This document shows positions 6,933 to 12,630 of a stretch of DNA of 12,630 bases, in pieces. Origin of the DNA: Dehalococcoidia bacterium (GTDB taxonomy: Bacteria; Chloroflexota; Dehalococcoidia; GIF9; AB-539-J10); NCBI GenBank assembly GCA_030606765.1, contig JAUWFX010000035.1, positions 1 to 12,630 of the forward strand, read 5' to 3'. The first letter of the stretch is position 1; each line of letters starts with the position of its first letter. The notes beneath the pieces are model-generated. The model was given only the letters and a program-made list of their open reading frames with translations, was not told the DNA's origin and searched no databases. The position numbers were made by a program, and so were the translations under genes.

Positions 6933-8315
6933 ATGAGTGATGTGCATGAAGCCTTGCAAAAAATAGTCGGTAAGGATTACGTTTCTAACCGGGCGGAAGA
7001 GCGCTATTTCTACGGCCGGGACCCGGGCTTGATGCCGCCGCATGAGCCGGATTATGTGGTGATGCCGAAGACGACTGAGGAAGTACAGGAGATAATAAAG
7101 CTGGCAAATAGGGAAAAGGTGCCGGTAACCCCAAAGGGAGGGGGGTTGGCATTGACTGGGCTGGTGATCCCACTCAAGGGCGGAATCGTGATGGACATGA
7201 AGAGAATGGATAGGATTCTAGAGGTGAATGAAAAAGCCAGATACGTCGTCGTTGAAGCCGGTGTTACCCATGGTGCATTGAAAAGTTATCTGCAAAAACA
7301 CCACCATCACTTAAGGCATAGCATACCGGACTCACCCCCCATAGCGACAATAGTAGCCAACGCGGTTATACATGGGCAGGGGCGCCTGACACAACAGCAC
7401 GGCTTCAACTCGGATATGGTGAGTGGATTGGAGGTTGTGTTGGGAACAGGCGAGATTTGCCGAATTGGCTCGTGCGCCCTGTCCTCGCAATGGTTCTCAA
7501 AAGGACCTCCGTTGCCTGACCTGTCTGGATTGTTCCTGGGCTGGTTCGGCAGCACGGGTGTCATCACCAAACTAGGGATGAAGCTTTACCCGTGCAAGAA
7601 GATCAGAGATGTCATGCTATTTTTGACGGATAAGGTAGAACTGGTACCTGAAGTCATACACAAGCTTGCCCACACCGAGATGGTAGAAGACATAGTTGTG
7701 ACGGCTCAGCCGATTCCGCTAAGGTTCAAAGGGAATTTCTATATACTGCTGTTTATTACAGGGGACTCGGAGGAAGAAATTGAGTTCAAGAAAAAGATGG
7801 CATGGGAGGCACTCATGGTGTACATCGAAGGCAGGGATGGCGGATTTGTCAGCGTTACTCCCGACATGAAGCCGCCATTGTTAGCCATGCCATCGAAAGA
7901 TACTACCAGGTTTGCTGACGTAAGCAAGGGGGGTGGGTTCGAGTATAGCGGTCCAATTGCTCCGATCGACAAATATCCACAATATTTAAAAAAACTGGAG
8001 GAACTGGCTGCGAAGTACAAGCTCTTTTATGCTTCGGCAGCACGAGTTATCGATGGTGGTCACTCTATGATGTTTTCTTTCTCTTATACGTTTAATCGGG
8101 CCAATCCTGACGAAATGAAAAGGGCCAAGACAGCCCTGGATGAAGCAGCCGAGTTTGCTCTGGAGGAAGACGGGGTCATCTGGAAGCCGAACATAAATGA
8201 ACAACAGATGATCATGAAAAGGATGGACCCAAATACACTAAAGCTCATGACAAGTATCAAACAGTTCCTGGATCCCAATGGAATCATGAACCCTGGAAAT
8301 TGGGAGGTGAAATAA
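6933..8315 (+). CDS. GlcD-like FAD-binding oxidoreductase (FAD-linked oxidase, PCMH/VAO superfamily)
   Basis: A 460-residue flavoprotein. The frame is open further upstream, but the ATG at 6933 is chosen because GGAGG sits nine bases before it and the preceding stop is one base away. The FAD-binding domain shows VTPKGGGLALTGLVIPLKGGIV (split around residue 76), RMDRILEVN, a VEAGVTHGALKSYL strand-helix (107-120) and PDSPPIATIVANAV (132-145). The C-terminal FAD-oxidase domain ends in the typical FLDPNGIMNPGNW (445-457). The HGIG-like active-site motif of glycolate and D-lactate dehydrogenases is not seen; the equivalent stretch reads WKPNINEQQM. The substrate may therefore not be a simple 2-hydroxy acid. 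Two Fe-S proteins flank it, an arrangement like GlcDF or FAD-dependent D-lactate dehydrogenase systems, so it probably passes electrons to them. A native run of four histidines lies at 123-126. Confidence 0.87.
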   Translation: MSDVHEALQKIVGKDYVSNRAEERYFYGRDPGLMPPHEPDYVVMPKTTEEVQEIIKLANREKVPVTPKGGGLALTGLVIPLKGGIVMDMKRMDRILEVNEKARYVVVEAGVTHGALKSYLQKHHHHLRHSIPDSPPIATIVANAVIHGQGRLTQQHGFNSDMVSGLEVVLGTGEICRIGSCALSSQWFSKGPPLPDLSGLFLGWFGSTGVITKLGMKLYPCKKIRDVMLFLTDKVELVPEVIHKLAHTEMVEDIVVTAQPIPLRFKGNFYILLFITGDSEEEIEFKKKMAWEALMVYIEGRDGGFVSVTPDMKPPLLAMPSKDTTRFADVSKGGGFEYSGPIAPIDKYPQYLKKLEELAAKYKLFYASAARVIDGGHSMMFSFSYTFNRANPDEMKRAKTALDEAAEFALEEDGVIWKPNINEQQMIMKRMDPNTLKLMTSIKQFLDPNGIMNPGNWEVK

Positions 8316-9523
8316 TGCAACAGAAGGACTATGCCAGCCAGATCCACAGGTGCTTTAGATGCGGTTATTGTAAATTCCCTACCGATTACTCGAGCTTCAA
8401 TTGTCCCTCCTACAGAAGGTTCAGGTTTGATAGCTATTCCACCGGTGGGCGACTTTGGCTTATTTATGCCTGGTTGAAGGGTGAAATCGAATGGTCGGAG
8501 CACTTCGCTGAAATCCTTTACACCTGCACAACCTGCAAGAACTGTGCTGAGCAATGCCCAATGAAGTTCGCTCCTGATATTGTTGACTGGATTGTTGGAG
8601 CCAGGAGCGATATGGTCGAGAAAGGGAAAATACCGCCCCGTGTGGCACGCTTTTTTGAAGCTGTTTATGGCTATGGAAATCCCTTCAAGCAACTCAGGAG
8701 CGACAGGGCTGCCTGGGCAAACGGCACCAAAAAGTATGCGACAGGAGATGAATACCTCCTGTATGTCGGCTGCCTGGGCTCGTACGACGAAAACGGACAG
8801 AAAATGGCCAGGAGCCTGGTGGATATCTTAAACGCCTCAGGAGTATCCTTCGGGATACTTGGTGAAGAAGAAGAGTGCTGCGGCAATGAGATATATATGC
8901 TGGGTGAAACAGGACTGTTTCAGAATCTGGTGGAGAAAAACAGCCAGAAATTCAAAGAGCTTGGTGTGAAGAAGATAGTCACACTTTCCCCGCATGCTTA
9001 TAACACGATGAAAAACAACTATCCGGCGTTCGGTGGAAACTTCGAGGTGTATCACTACACTCAAATCCTGAATGATTTGATTAAGAAGAATAAGATAAAA
9101 CCTTCACGAGCTAAAGCAAAAGTTACTTATCAAGACCCCTGTTTCCTCGGGCGTTATAATAATATCTATGATGAGCCGAGGCAGATATTGCAAAGTATTC
9201 CCGGCATTAAGCTGGTGGAGATGGAGCGGAACAGGAGAGATGCCTTCTGCTGTGGCGGTGGCAGTGGCAATTTCGTTACCGACCTTTTAGCCGGCAGCGC
9301 GGATAGCCCGGCACGGGTCAGGGTCAGAGAAGCCTACGAAACTGGAGCCGATACTTTAGCAGTTGCCTGCCCCAGTTGCCTGACGATGCTCACCGATGCC
9401 GTGAAGGCAGAAGACCTGGATGATAAGCTGGCTGTCAAAGATGTCTCGCAGATTTTGAAAGAGCTGTCACCGGGTCCTCATCAAAAACAGTTTCCTGGTT
9501 ATAATCACCCTGATATAGCCTGA
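8315..9523 (+). CDS. HdrD/GlpC-like Fe-S oxidoreductase with altered first CCG domain and a foreign C-terminal tail
   Basis: A 402-residue protein whose ATG overlaps the previous stop (TAATG, 8313-8317), with GGGAGG seven bases upstream, so it is translationally coupled to the FAD oxidase. The N-terminus has clusters Cys13, 16, 19 with Cys30-Pro, and Cys71, 74, 77, 81-Pro. The first CCG domain has Cys153 and Cys188-Cys189 but its closing C-x2-C reads Ser225-Pro-His-Ala228, so a cluster there is unlikely. The second is complete: Cys276, Cys312-Cys313-GGG and Cys352-x2-Cys355. It is probably the terminal electron carrier for the flavoprotein, with a heterodisulfide-reductase or quinone-linked role as the known family options. 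The family-like end is near [10 protein letters not shown] (residue 385); the last 17 residues, from PGPHQ onward, are encoded by the antisense of a hisA start and look like read-through across a rearrangement junction. Confidence 0.85.
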   Translation: MQQKDYASQIHRCFRCGYCKFPTDYSSFNCPSYRRFRFDSYSTGGRLWLIYAWLKGEIEWSEHFAEILYTCTTCKNCAEQCPMKFAPDIVDWIVGARSDMVEKGKIPPRVARFFEAVYGYGNPFKQLRSDRAAWANGTKKYATGDEYLLYVGCLGSYDENGQKMARSLVDILNASGVSFGILGEEEECCGNEIYMLGETGLFQNLVEKNSQKFKELGVKKIVTLSPHAYNTMKNNYPAFGGNFEVYHYTQILNDLIKKNKIKPSRAKAKVTYQDPCFLGRYNNIYDEPRQILQSIPGIKLVEMERNRRDAFCCGGGSGNFVTDLLAGSADSPARVRVREAYETGADTLAVACPSCLTMLTDAVKAEDLDDKLAVKDVSQILKELSPGPHQKQFPGYNHPDIA

Positions 9524-9566
9524 CACACCTGCCGCCCCTGATGTCAACGGCTGGGATTATCTCCAT
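9435..9566 (-). pseudogene. hisA: hisA 5' fragment (N-terminus of the HisA isomerase), truncated
   Basis: From the ATG at 9566 the minus strand reads [20 protein letters not shown] and continues [13 protein letters not shown]. This matches the start of HisA, the ProFAR isomerase of histidine synthesis, including the catalytic Asp8 in PAVD and the phosphate-binding GG. After DPV (position 9468) the similarity ends and the frame closes at 9435, giving 43 codons against the usual 235-250. The fragment lies antisense to the last 17 codons of the Fe-S gene. No other histidine gene is recognisable in the window. HisA recognition rests on memory of the family motif but is strong; whether it is a genomic scar or an assembly join cannot be told from sequence. 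Confidence 0.75.
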
Positions 9567-9662
9567 CTCCGACCTCTGCACCATCTCCGGCTTGACTGTT
9601 TTCCCTTTGCCGCTAAGTTGAATATTTGCACTAAACTATGCCCGGACAATCAAGTTTTACCC

Positions 9663-9679
9663 TATGATACAATATCATA
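9663..9679. repeat. Perfect inverted repeat TATGATA-CAA-TATCATA
   Basis: Seven-base arms with a three-base centre, AT-rich and without a following T run, so it is more like an operator than a terminator. It contains an extended -10-like TGATACAAT on the plus strand and lies about 100 bases upstream of the hisA fragment start on the other strand. Function unknown. Confidence 0.55.
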
Positions 9680-9808
9680 TCTGATGACCGTATAGAAGCC
9701 TCTGTTGCCATGCCTCAAATCTCACCCTGCTGGATTTTCTGCTGCTCTGTATCATCCACAACTATCGTGAATGGCCCCACTTTTTAGCTTCAGACATTAG
9801 CACCATCC

Positions 9809-9835
9809 TTGTTTTTCTGTGTTCTGGGGTATAAT
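9809..9835 (+). promoter_or_regulatory. Candidate promoter before the two small membrane-protein genes
   Basis: A perfect TATAAT at 9830-9835 is preceded by TTGTTT at 9809-9814. The 15-base spacer is short and the -35 box is weak. Predicted transcription would start about 20 bases before the ATG at 9861. Confidence 0.4.
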
Positions 9836-9860
9836 GTAGTCAAGAGGTAGTGTGTGAGAT

Positions 9861-10049
9861 ATGATGGTGATACCAGTACCACCTCTTGTTTACATACTAT
9901 TCCTCGCTGCCCTGAGTGCAGTGTGGGTGATTTGGGTTGTTAGTGACCTTGTAAAGAGAGGATTGACCAAATACAGCGTCAAGCGTGTTCTTACCTATAT
10001 CGGAAGCGGAGCTGTACTAGCTTTTCTTTGGGGTCTATATATTAGCTAA
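9861..10049 (+). CDS. Small two-helix membrane protein, unknown function
   Basis: A 62-residue hydrophobic protein with two predicted membrane helices: residues about 7-28 (LVYILFLAALSAVWVIWVV) and about 43-60 (VLTYIGSGAVLAFLWGLYI). A basic loop KRGLTKYSVKR lies between them, so that loop should face the cytoplasm. Two start codons are adjacent (9861 and 9864). The only purine-rich site, AAGAGG, is 13 bases upstream and weak. The gene is followed 20 bases later by another membrane protein with a strong binding site, so the two are probably co-transcribed from the TATAAT-containing promoter. I do not recognise a family. Confidence 0.55.
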   Translation: MMVIPVPPLVYILFLAALSAVWVIWVVSDLVKRGLTKYSVKRVLTYIGSGAVLAFLWGLYIS

Positions 10050-10069
10050 GGATGTGAAAGGAGGCTAGA

Positions 10070-10426
10070 ATGAGAATAGCAGCAGGTATTTTGATGTTAA
10101 TTCTTGGTATGATATTGCTAGTCAGTCTTGTTCTTGTTTTCATTGCTACTGGTATTCCTGCCTTTGCCCTCGCTATTGACCTATTCGAGATTCTGTGCGC
10201 TGCATTTCTTGTCACTGGTGGGGTCTTTTGCCTTAAGAGAAGGTACTGGAAAGTATGCTTCTCTTCGGCTTTGCTCGCCGTTGTCATTATGATTCTTGTC
10301 TTGACGGGTCCCCTTTATAATCCAACTTGGTTAACTTGGTTTGTCATCATTACGGGAATTCTCCCCATAGTATTCGTTTGTCTCAGGAAGACAGAGTGGC
10401 AACACCCTTTGGCAACAAACGGATAA
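10070..10426 (+). CDS. Small four-helix membrane protein, unknown function
   Basis: A 118-residue, strongly hydrophobic protein with four probable membrane helices: about 3-29, 33-54, 60-80 and 86-105. Short positively charged stretches (KRR at 56-58, RKTEW at the C-terminus) place the second-to-third helix loop and the tail in the cytoplasm. The ATG at 10070 is well supported by AAAGGAGG about seven bases upstream. There are no catalytic motifs and I cannot assign a family. A perfect AT-rich inverted repeat begins 20 bases after the stop. Confidence 0.7.
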   Translation: MRIAAGILMLILGMILLVSLVLVFIATGIPAFALAIDLFEILCAAFLVTGGVFCLKRRYWKVCFSSALLAVVIMILVLTGPLYNPTWLTWFVIITGILPIVFVCLRKTEWQHPLATNG

Positions 10427-10445
10427 AACTTGCCTCAGTATGACA

Positions 10446-10471
10446 TTCAACATAAATTAAATTATGTTGAA
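10446..10471. repeat. 26-bp perfect inverted repeat between convergent genes
   Basis: Arms TTCAACATAA and TTATGTTGAA (10 bp each, no mismatch) flank a six-base ATTAAA centre. It sits 20 bases after the membrane-protein stop and about 135 bases beyond the hicA-like stop on the other strand. As RNA it would form an AT-rich hairpin with no U run, so it is not a classical intrinsic terminator; a protein-binding site or a weak bidirectional terminator are both possible. Confidence 0.65.
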
Positions 10472-10605
10472 ACTGCACTGTGACCAAGTATCAAACAAAA
10501 TGGCTGATTGTCCAGCTCTGTTTCTTAGGCAAGCTTCGTTGATTTCTTAATGAGTTACGGTCTATGTCGTAAAAGACACTCATGGAGGCTGTTGCTTGTG
10601 TTTAC

Positions 10606-10872
10606 CTAGAGCAAACCCTTGGTACGAAGAATATCAATGTAGTCGTCACGGGTAAGGGTACATCCTACTGCTTTGCTCATCTGTTGCTCATTCAGCTTCA
10701 GTTGTTGTCTGATGCTGTGCTGCATTGGGAGGTCCCCAGAACCCTTGGACCGCCTCGTTCGCGTGATTATTTTCCCATCAACTTCAAACCATGCGAGCAA
10801 GTCCTTACTGTTACGAGTCTTAAGTTGCAACTTAGTAACCAAATGGTCAAACTCATGTGCTTTAATCGTCAT
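10606..10872 (-). CDS. HicA-like small protein (putative toxin of a HicBA-type pair)
   Basis: An 88-residue basic protein. I start it at the ATG at 10872, which overlaps the stop of the upstream gene by four bases (ATGA, 10869-10872), rather than at an earlier in-frame codon. The layout is HicA-like: an N-terminal helix (KAHEFDHLVTKL), strands with WFEVDGKIITRTRRS (28-42), a GSGD turn, and a C-terminal helix-turn ending DDYIDILRTKGLL. HicA toxins are double-stranded-RNA-binding-fold mRNA interferases with a G-S-H histidine. Here that position seems to read R-S-K-G-S-G, so the catalytic histidine is not obvious and activity is doubtful or different. Coupling to a HicB-like protein supports the assignment. 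The similarity is structural and contextual, not a strong motif match. Confidence 0.55.
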   Translation of the reverse strand: MTIKAHEFDHLVTKLQLKTRNSKDLLAWFEVDGKIITRTRRSKGSGDLPMQHSIRQQLKLNEQQMSKAVGCTLTRDDYIDILRTKGLL

Positions 10873-11279
10873 CGCACACGAATCAGCTTTTGCAGCTTTT
10901 CCCATACATCTTGCAAGTCACTACCTAAGCGCTCCTGTTCCTTATCCAGTGTCAAATAAAGCTCAACGATTGCATGTTGCAGGTCGGTCAATGCCTCCGA
11001 TACGCTGTTTCCAAATCCAAATTCATTAAGTTCTACAGCTTCAGCTATAACATGCTTACCTTCCTGAGTGAATTTGACTCTAATCGGCGAATAAACTCGT
11101 AGTCTGCCATCACGCACAGAGCCAAGTAATACTTCACCTGGAACTACTACAGGCTGGTCTAGCGTACCCAAATTGCGAGGTACATGCAACTCTTGAAATT
11201 TCTCCTCGATACTCACTGTCTCAGGCGATTGTATCGCTGGTGCCCCACTCATCTGCTTAATCTCCGTAGTCGGCGTCAT
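10869..11279 (-). CDS. HicB-like protein (putative antitoxin)
   Basis: A 136-residue protein starting at the ATG at 11279, chosen over an upstream in-frame ATG because GGAGGT (11285-11290) lies five bases before it. The first 65 residues are a variable region rich in Pro, Val and Gly. Residues about 66-132 resemble the HicB/UPF0150 fold: IRVKFTQEGKHVIAEAV, then FGFGNSVSEALTDLQHAI, the usual pattern of a beta hairpin followed by G-x-S/T-xx-EAL-xx-L. A charged helix (LDKEQERLGSDLQDVWEKL) closes the protein. HicB proteins neutralise HicA and often repress their own operon, but no ribbon-helix-helix or helix-turn-helix DNA-binding domain is evident. The gene order antitoxin then toxin is the reverse of the commonest hicAB order but is known. 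Confidence 0.6.
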   Translation of the reverse strand: MTPTTEIKQMSGAPAIQSPETVSIEEKFQELHVPRNLGTLDQPVVVPGEVLLGSVRDGRLRVYSPIRVKFTQEGKHVIAEAVELNEFGFGNSVSEALTDLQHAIVELYLTLDKEQERLGSDLQDVWEKLQKLIRVR

Positions 11280-11295
11280 AACACACCTCCATTTA

Positions 11296-11709
11296 TCATT
11301 GGCGTTGCTGAACGACATCAATAGACGTCGTTCCTAGAAATACAGAGTTAGCCCATAATTGAAACTCATATCGACCTTTCTCTGGGATTAGTAATGGGGG
11401 GAAATCTATTAACAAATCTAGCGATGAGCGCCTATCAGTAGCATGCAGTTTACCCGTCGCTTTTGCTAATAATTTTCCTGTACTCATTTGTATATACCGA
11501 ACTTCAGTATTGTAATCGCCCTCGGCATCTGTTACCTTCAAGTAAAGCGACATTTGGCGCTTAACTGGAAATTTTATAGCTTTGATTCTATCAAAAATAC
11601 CGATGAGATTTTTCTTGCCGGTACTGGGGTCTGAGACTGCTGCATCACACACCAGAGCAGCAATAAGGAATGGTATAGGTTTACTCTCAACGCTGTCTTC
11701 TTCTACCAA
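11296..11709 (-). CDS. DUF6941-like protein, unknown function
   Basis: A 137-residue protein. The most likely start is TTG at 11709, because GGAGG (11722-11718) lies eight bases before it. The frame also contains a TTG at 11724, but that codon overlaps the binding site. Visible features: ALVCDAAVSDPSTGKKNLIGIFDRI at the N-terminus (read around the CD and GKKNLIG elements), a hydrophobic strand RQMSLYLKV, and a late GRYEFQLWANSVFLG. The Cys-Asp, D-x-x-TGK-x-x-L-IG-F-D and terminal beta-strand pattern recalls the DUF6941 family, soluble all-beta proteins with no known activity. It is followed 16 bases later by the HicB-like gene, so the three genes form one operon. A role as a third component of the HicBA-like system is possible but only inferred from position. 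Confidence 0.65.
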   Translation of the reverse strand: MVEEDSVESKPIPFLIAALVCDAAVSDPSTGKKNLIGIFDRIKAIKFPVKRQMSLYLKVTDAEGDYNTEVRYIQMSTGKLLAKATGKLHATDRRSSLDLLIDFPPLLIPEKGRYEFQLWANSVFLGTTSIDVVQQRQ

Positions 11710-11776
11710 GTCCCAATCCTCCAATCAATAAAGTCAAGCCTGCATTAATGTGGGAGGCATCTCCTATTCCTGGATA

Positions 11777-11902
11777 TTAAGAGTTCCTAGCTTCGAGCAA
11801 ATCATAGCGTAATGAATGCCGCAGCACCCTCTCAACTCGTTGCATGTCACTGTCTCTACTAACACTTTGCTTCGGAAGTCTAATCATAAATTTGGAAAGC
11901 AT
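11777..11902 (-). CDS. Possible 41-residue charged small protein
   Basis: From the ATG at 11902 the minus strand encodes 41 residues rich in Arg, Ser and Leu (MLSKFMIRLPKQSVSRDSDM at the start, ending YDLLEARNS), with an amphipathic-helix-like middle. A GTG three codons earlier (11911) is an alternative start. Neither has a good ribosome binding site. It lies 67 bases before the DUF6941-like start on the same strand. Composition looks coding-like but length and context make this a weak call; it could be a remnant of a longer gene. Confidence 0.2.
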   Translation of the reverse strand: MLSKFMIRLPKQSVSRDSDMQRVERVLRHSLRYDLLEARNS

Positions 11903-12067
11903 AGAAAACACATTATATCATGATTCTTCCTCTTCATCCACTGCGAGACGCGGCCATGCTTTACTGTAATCAATGTTAATCTTTCTTAGGAACGATTAAC
12001 AAATTGCCTTTGCCTTCCTGTCAGGCAGCCTGCATACCAAGGGGAAATACTGTATTTGAACCTTGTC

Positions 12068-12096
12068 ATTAGACAACACCCTATATAATTGGACAA
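12068..12096 (-). promoter_or_regulatory. Candidate minus-strand promoter upstream of the DUF6941/HicBA-like operon
   Basis: TTGTCC (12096-12091), a 17-base spacer and TCTAAT (12073-12068, five of six matches). The -10 box lies inside the small palindrome TTGTC-ATTA-GACAA (12063-12076). A TATAAT on the other strand at 12084-12089 makes direction ambiguous. If used, it gives a leader of about 350 bases before the TTG start at 11709. Confidence 0.3.
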
Positions 12097-12327
12097 GCTC
12101 ACATGGTATTTACAGAGGCAGGAAATTAGGCTATGACATAGTGCAGCCCTTACCAGCTTAAGCCCCTACCCCTATCCCGAAGCCACCTCCCGCAGTGGAA
12201 AACGCTCCTTTTTAGCTACGAAACTGTCGAAGTTGGGCCAGAGAGCCACCCAGCAATATAGCTACTTGGTGCAGCATGCAACGGAGAATATAATTGTCTT
12301 TAGCTGGCATTCCAAAAGCATCCCGCC

Positions 12328-12630
12328 CTACAGGATCAGGTTCTGCAAGCTACCCATTATTAGTGCTGCTGCTATCATTATTCCAACAGCTTTAAGCACG
12401 TCTCTTGCCCCCAGCTCCCGAGCCAATATCACAAAGGTAGCTACACAAGGGAAAAACATAGCCAGAACCGTGCTGCTGATAACCAGTTGCTTAGCAGTTA
12501 GGGCCAAGGGAGCTAGCATGCCCATGGCCACATCCTTACGCAGAAAGCCAATGACCAGGGCTGTAATTGTCTCTTTAGGCAACCCCCACAGCCCGGTCAA
12601 TATCGGGGCGGTGATATCAGCAATGGCATT
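12328..12630 (-). CDS. feoB: Ferrous iron transporter FeoB, C-terminal part (cut by window edge)
   Basis: The frame is open to the window edge, so this is the last 100 residues of a protein that is normally about 650-750 residues. It carries the conserved end of the FeoB membrane domain: GLWGLPKE, then ALVIGFLRKDVAMGMLAPL, then a helix with FFPCVATFVILARELG. The PC-x-AT motif and the preceding GFLRKD-A block are characteristic of the FeoB gate region. Two to three membrane helices are visible, ending SLQNLIL and a TAG stop. FeoB imports Fe(II) across the inner membrane, fitting an anaerobe with many Fe-S proteins. The G-protein domain and any feoA lie outside the window. Confidence 0.9.
   Translation of the reverse strand, partial: NAIADITAPILTGLWGLPKETITALVIGFLRKDVAMGMLAPLALTAKQLVISSTVLAMFFPCVATFVILARELGARDVLKAVGIMIAAALIMGSLQNLIL

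Larger units (their letters stand above)
9567..9860. other. Intergenic region between the hisA fragment and a small membrane protein
   Basis: No convincing gene. The open frame of the hisA fragment continues upstream to a stop near 9630 but the added residues do not look like a neighbouring his gene. On the plus strand a frame from about 9690 to 9840 (reading LLDFLLLCIIHNYREWPHF in part) has no start with a binding site and I cannot assign it. The region also holds a perfect 17-bp palindrome (9663-9679) and a TATAAT box (9830-9835). Confidence 0.5.
11725..12327. other. Gene-poor region between the DUF6941-like gene and feoB
   Basis: No confident gene in about 600 bases. On the minus strand there are several short frames: 11777-11902 (listed separately), a stretch ending at 11918 that reads INIDYSKAWPRLAVDEEEES without a proper start, and a 32-codon frame 12212-12310 that reads MPAKDNYILRCMLHQ at its start but has no spaced binding site. 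None has a strong Shine-Dalgarno. Minor inverted repeats occur at 12022-12032 (CAGGC-A-GCCTG) and 12063-12076 (TTGTC-ATTA-GACAA). The region may be decayed coding sequence plus a promoter for the operon to its left. Confidence 0.5.

Noticed and set aside
7299..7310. Run of four histidine codons in the FAD oxidase, resembling a purification tag
   Set aside because: It lies in the middle of a conserved FAD-binding domain, so it is native sequence and not an engineered tag.
8084..8692. Minus-strand open frame of about 200 codons across the end of the FAD oxidase and start of the second Fe-S gene
   Set aside because: It is antisense to two clearly identified, translationally coupled genes with strong motifs, and its own translation is serine-rich with no family pattern or binding site.
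10582..11029. Two plus-strand open frames (about 118-125 codons) opposite the HicA/HicB-like genes
   Set aside because: The minus-strand pair has an ATGA overlap, a GGAGGT site and fold-like patterns; the plus-strand frames are Cys/Ser-rich, mutually overlapping and lack binding sites.
1..12630. CRISPR arrays, tRNA or rRNA genes, complete insertion sequences
   Set aside because: No regularly spaced repeats, no cloverleaf-like or rRNA-like stretches and no transposase motifs were recognised on either strand.

Overview
The window looks like part of the chromosome of an anaerobic bacterium. Base composition is moderate, most genes carry strong AGGAGG-type ribosome binding sites, and the left part is dominated by CoA-thioester and Fe-S/flavin redox genes. 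A hisA start that reads [14 protein letters not shown] resembles HisA of Dehalococcoides-type Chloroflexota as I remember it. An uncultured Dehalococcoidia-like or Desulfobacterota-like organism is therefore my best guess, held loosely.

Left block (1-3950, minus strand): one operon read right to left. It encodes an HMG-CoA-synthase-fold protein fused to a zinc-ribbon/OB (DUF35) domain, an SCP2-type thiolase, a MaoC-N-type hotdog protein without the hydratase histidine, a MaoC-type hydratase with its Asp/His dyad, and an SDR dehydrogenase cut by the window edge. This is an almost complete beta-oxidation-like set (hydratase, dehydrogenase, thiolase or aldolase). The HMG-CoA-synthase-like protein appears to have lost all three catalytic residues, so I read it as a structural or CoA-channelling partner of the thiolase.

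Middle block (3951-9523): a 263-bp divergent control region with back-to-back TTGACA boxes, then a plus-strand operon. It encodes an acyl-CoA ligase, a HdrD/GlpC-like Fe-S protein, a GlcD-like FAD oxidase and a second HdrD/GlpC-like Fe-S protein. The ligase probably activates a carboxylic acid for the left-hand operon. The flavoprotein and Fe-S proteins probably carry electrons from an oxidation to a quinone, disulfide or ferredoxin-type acceptor; the substrate cannot be read from sequence.

Junction (about 9468): the last 17 codons of the second Fe-S gene are the antisense of the first codons of a truncated hisA gene that points toward it. This is a rearrangement scar or an assembly join, and everything to the right may come from a different genomic neighbourhood.

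Right block (9567-12630): a sparse region with two small membrane proteins (plus strand), an AT-rich 26-bp perfect inverted repeat between convergent units, and a minus-strand operon of a DUF6941-like protein, a HicB-like protein and a HicA-like protein. A roughly 600-bp stretch with only marginal short frames follows, then the C-terminal end of the ferrous iron transporter FeoB, cut by the window edge.
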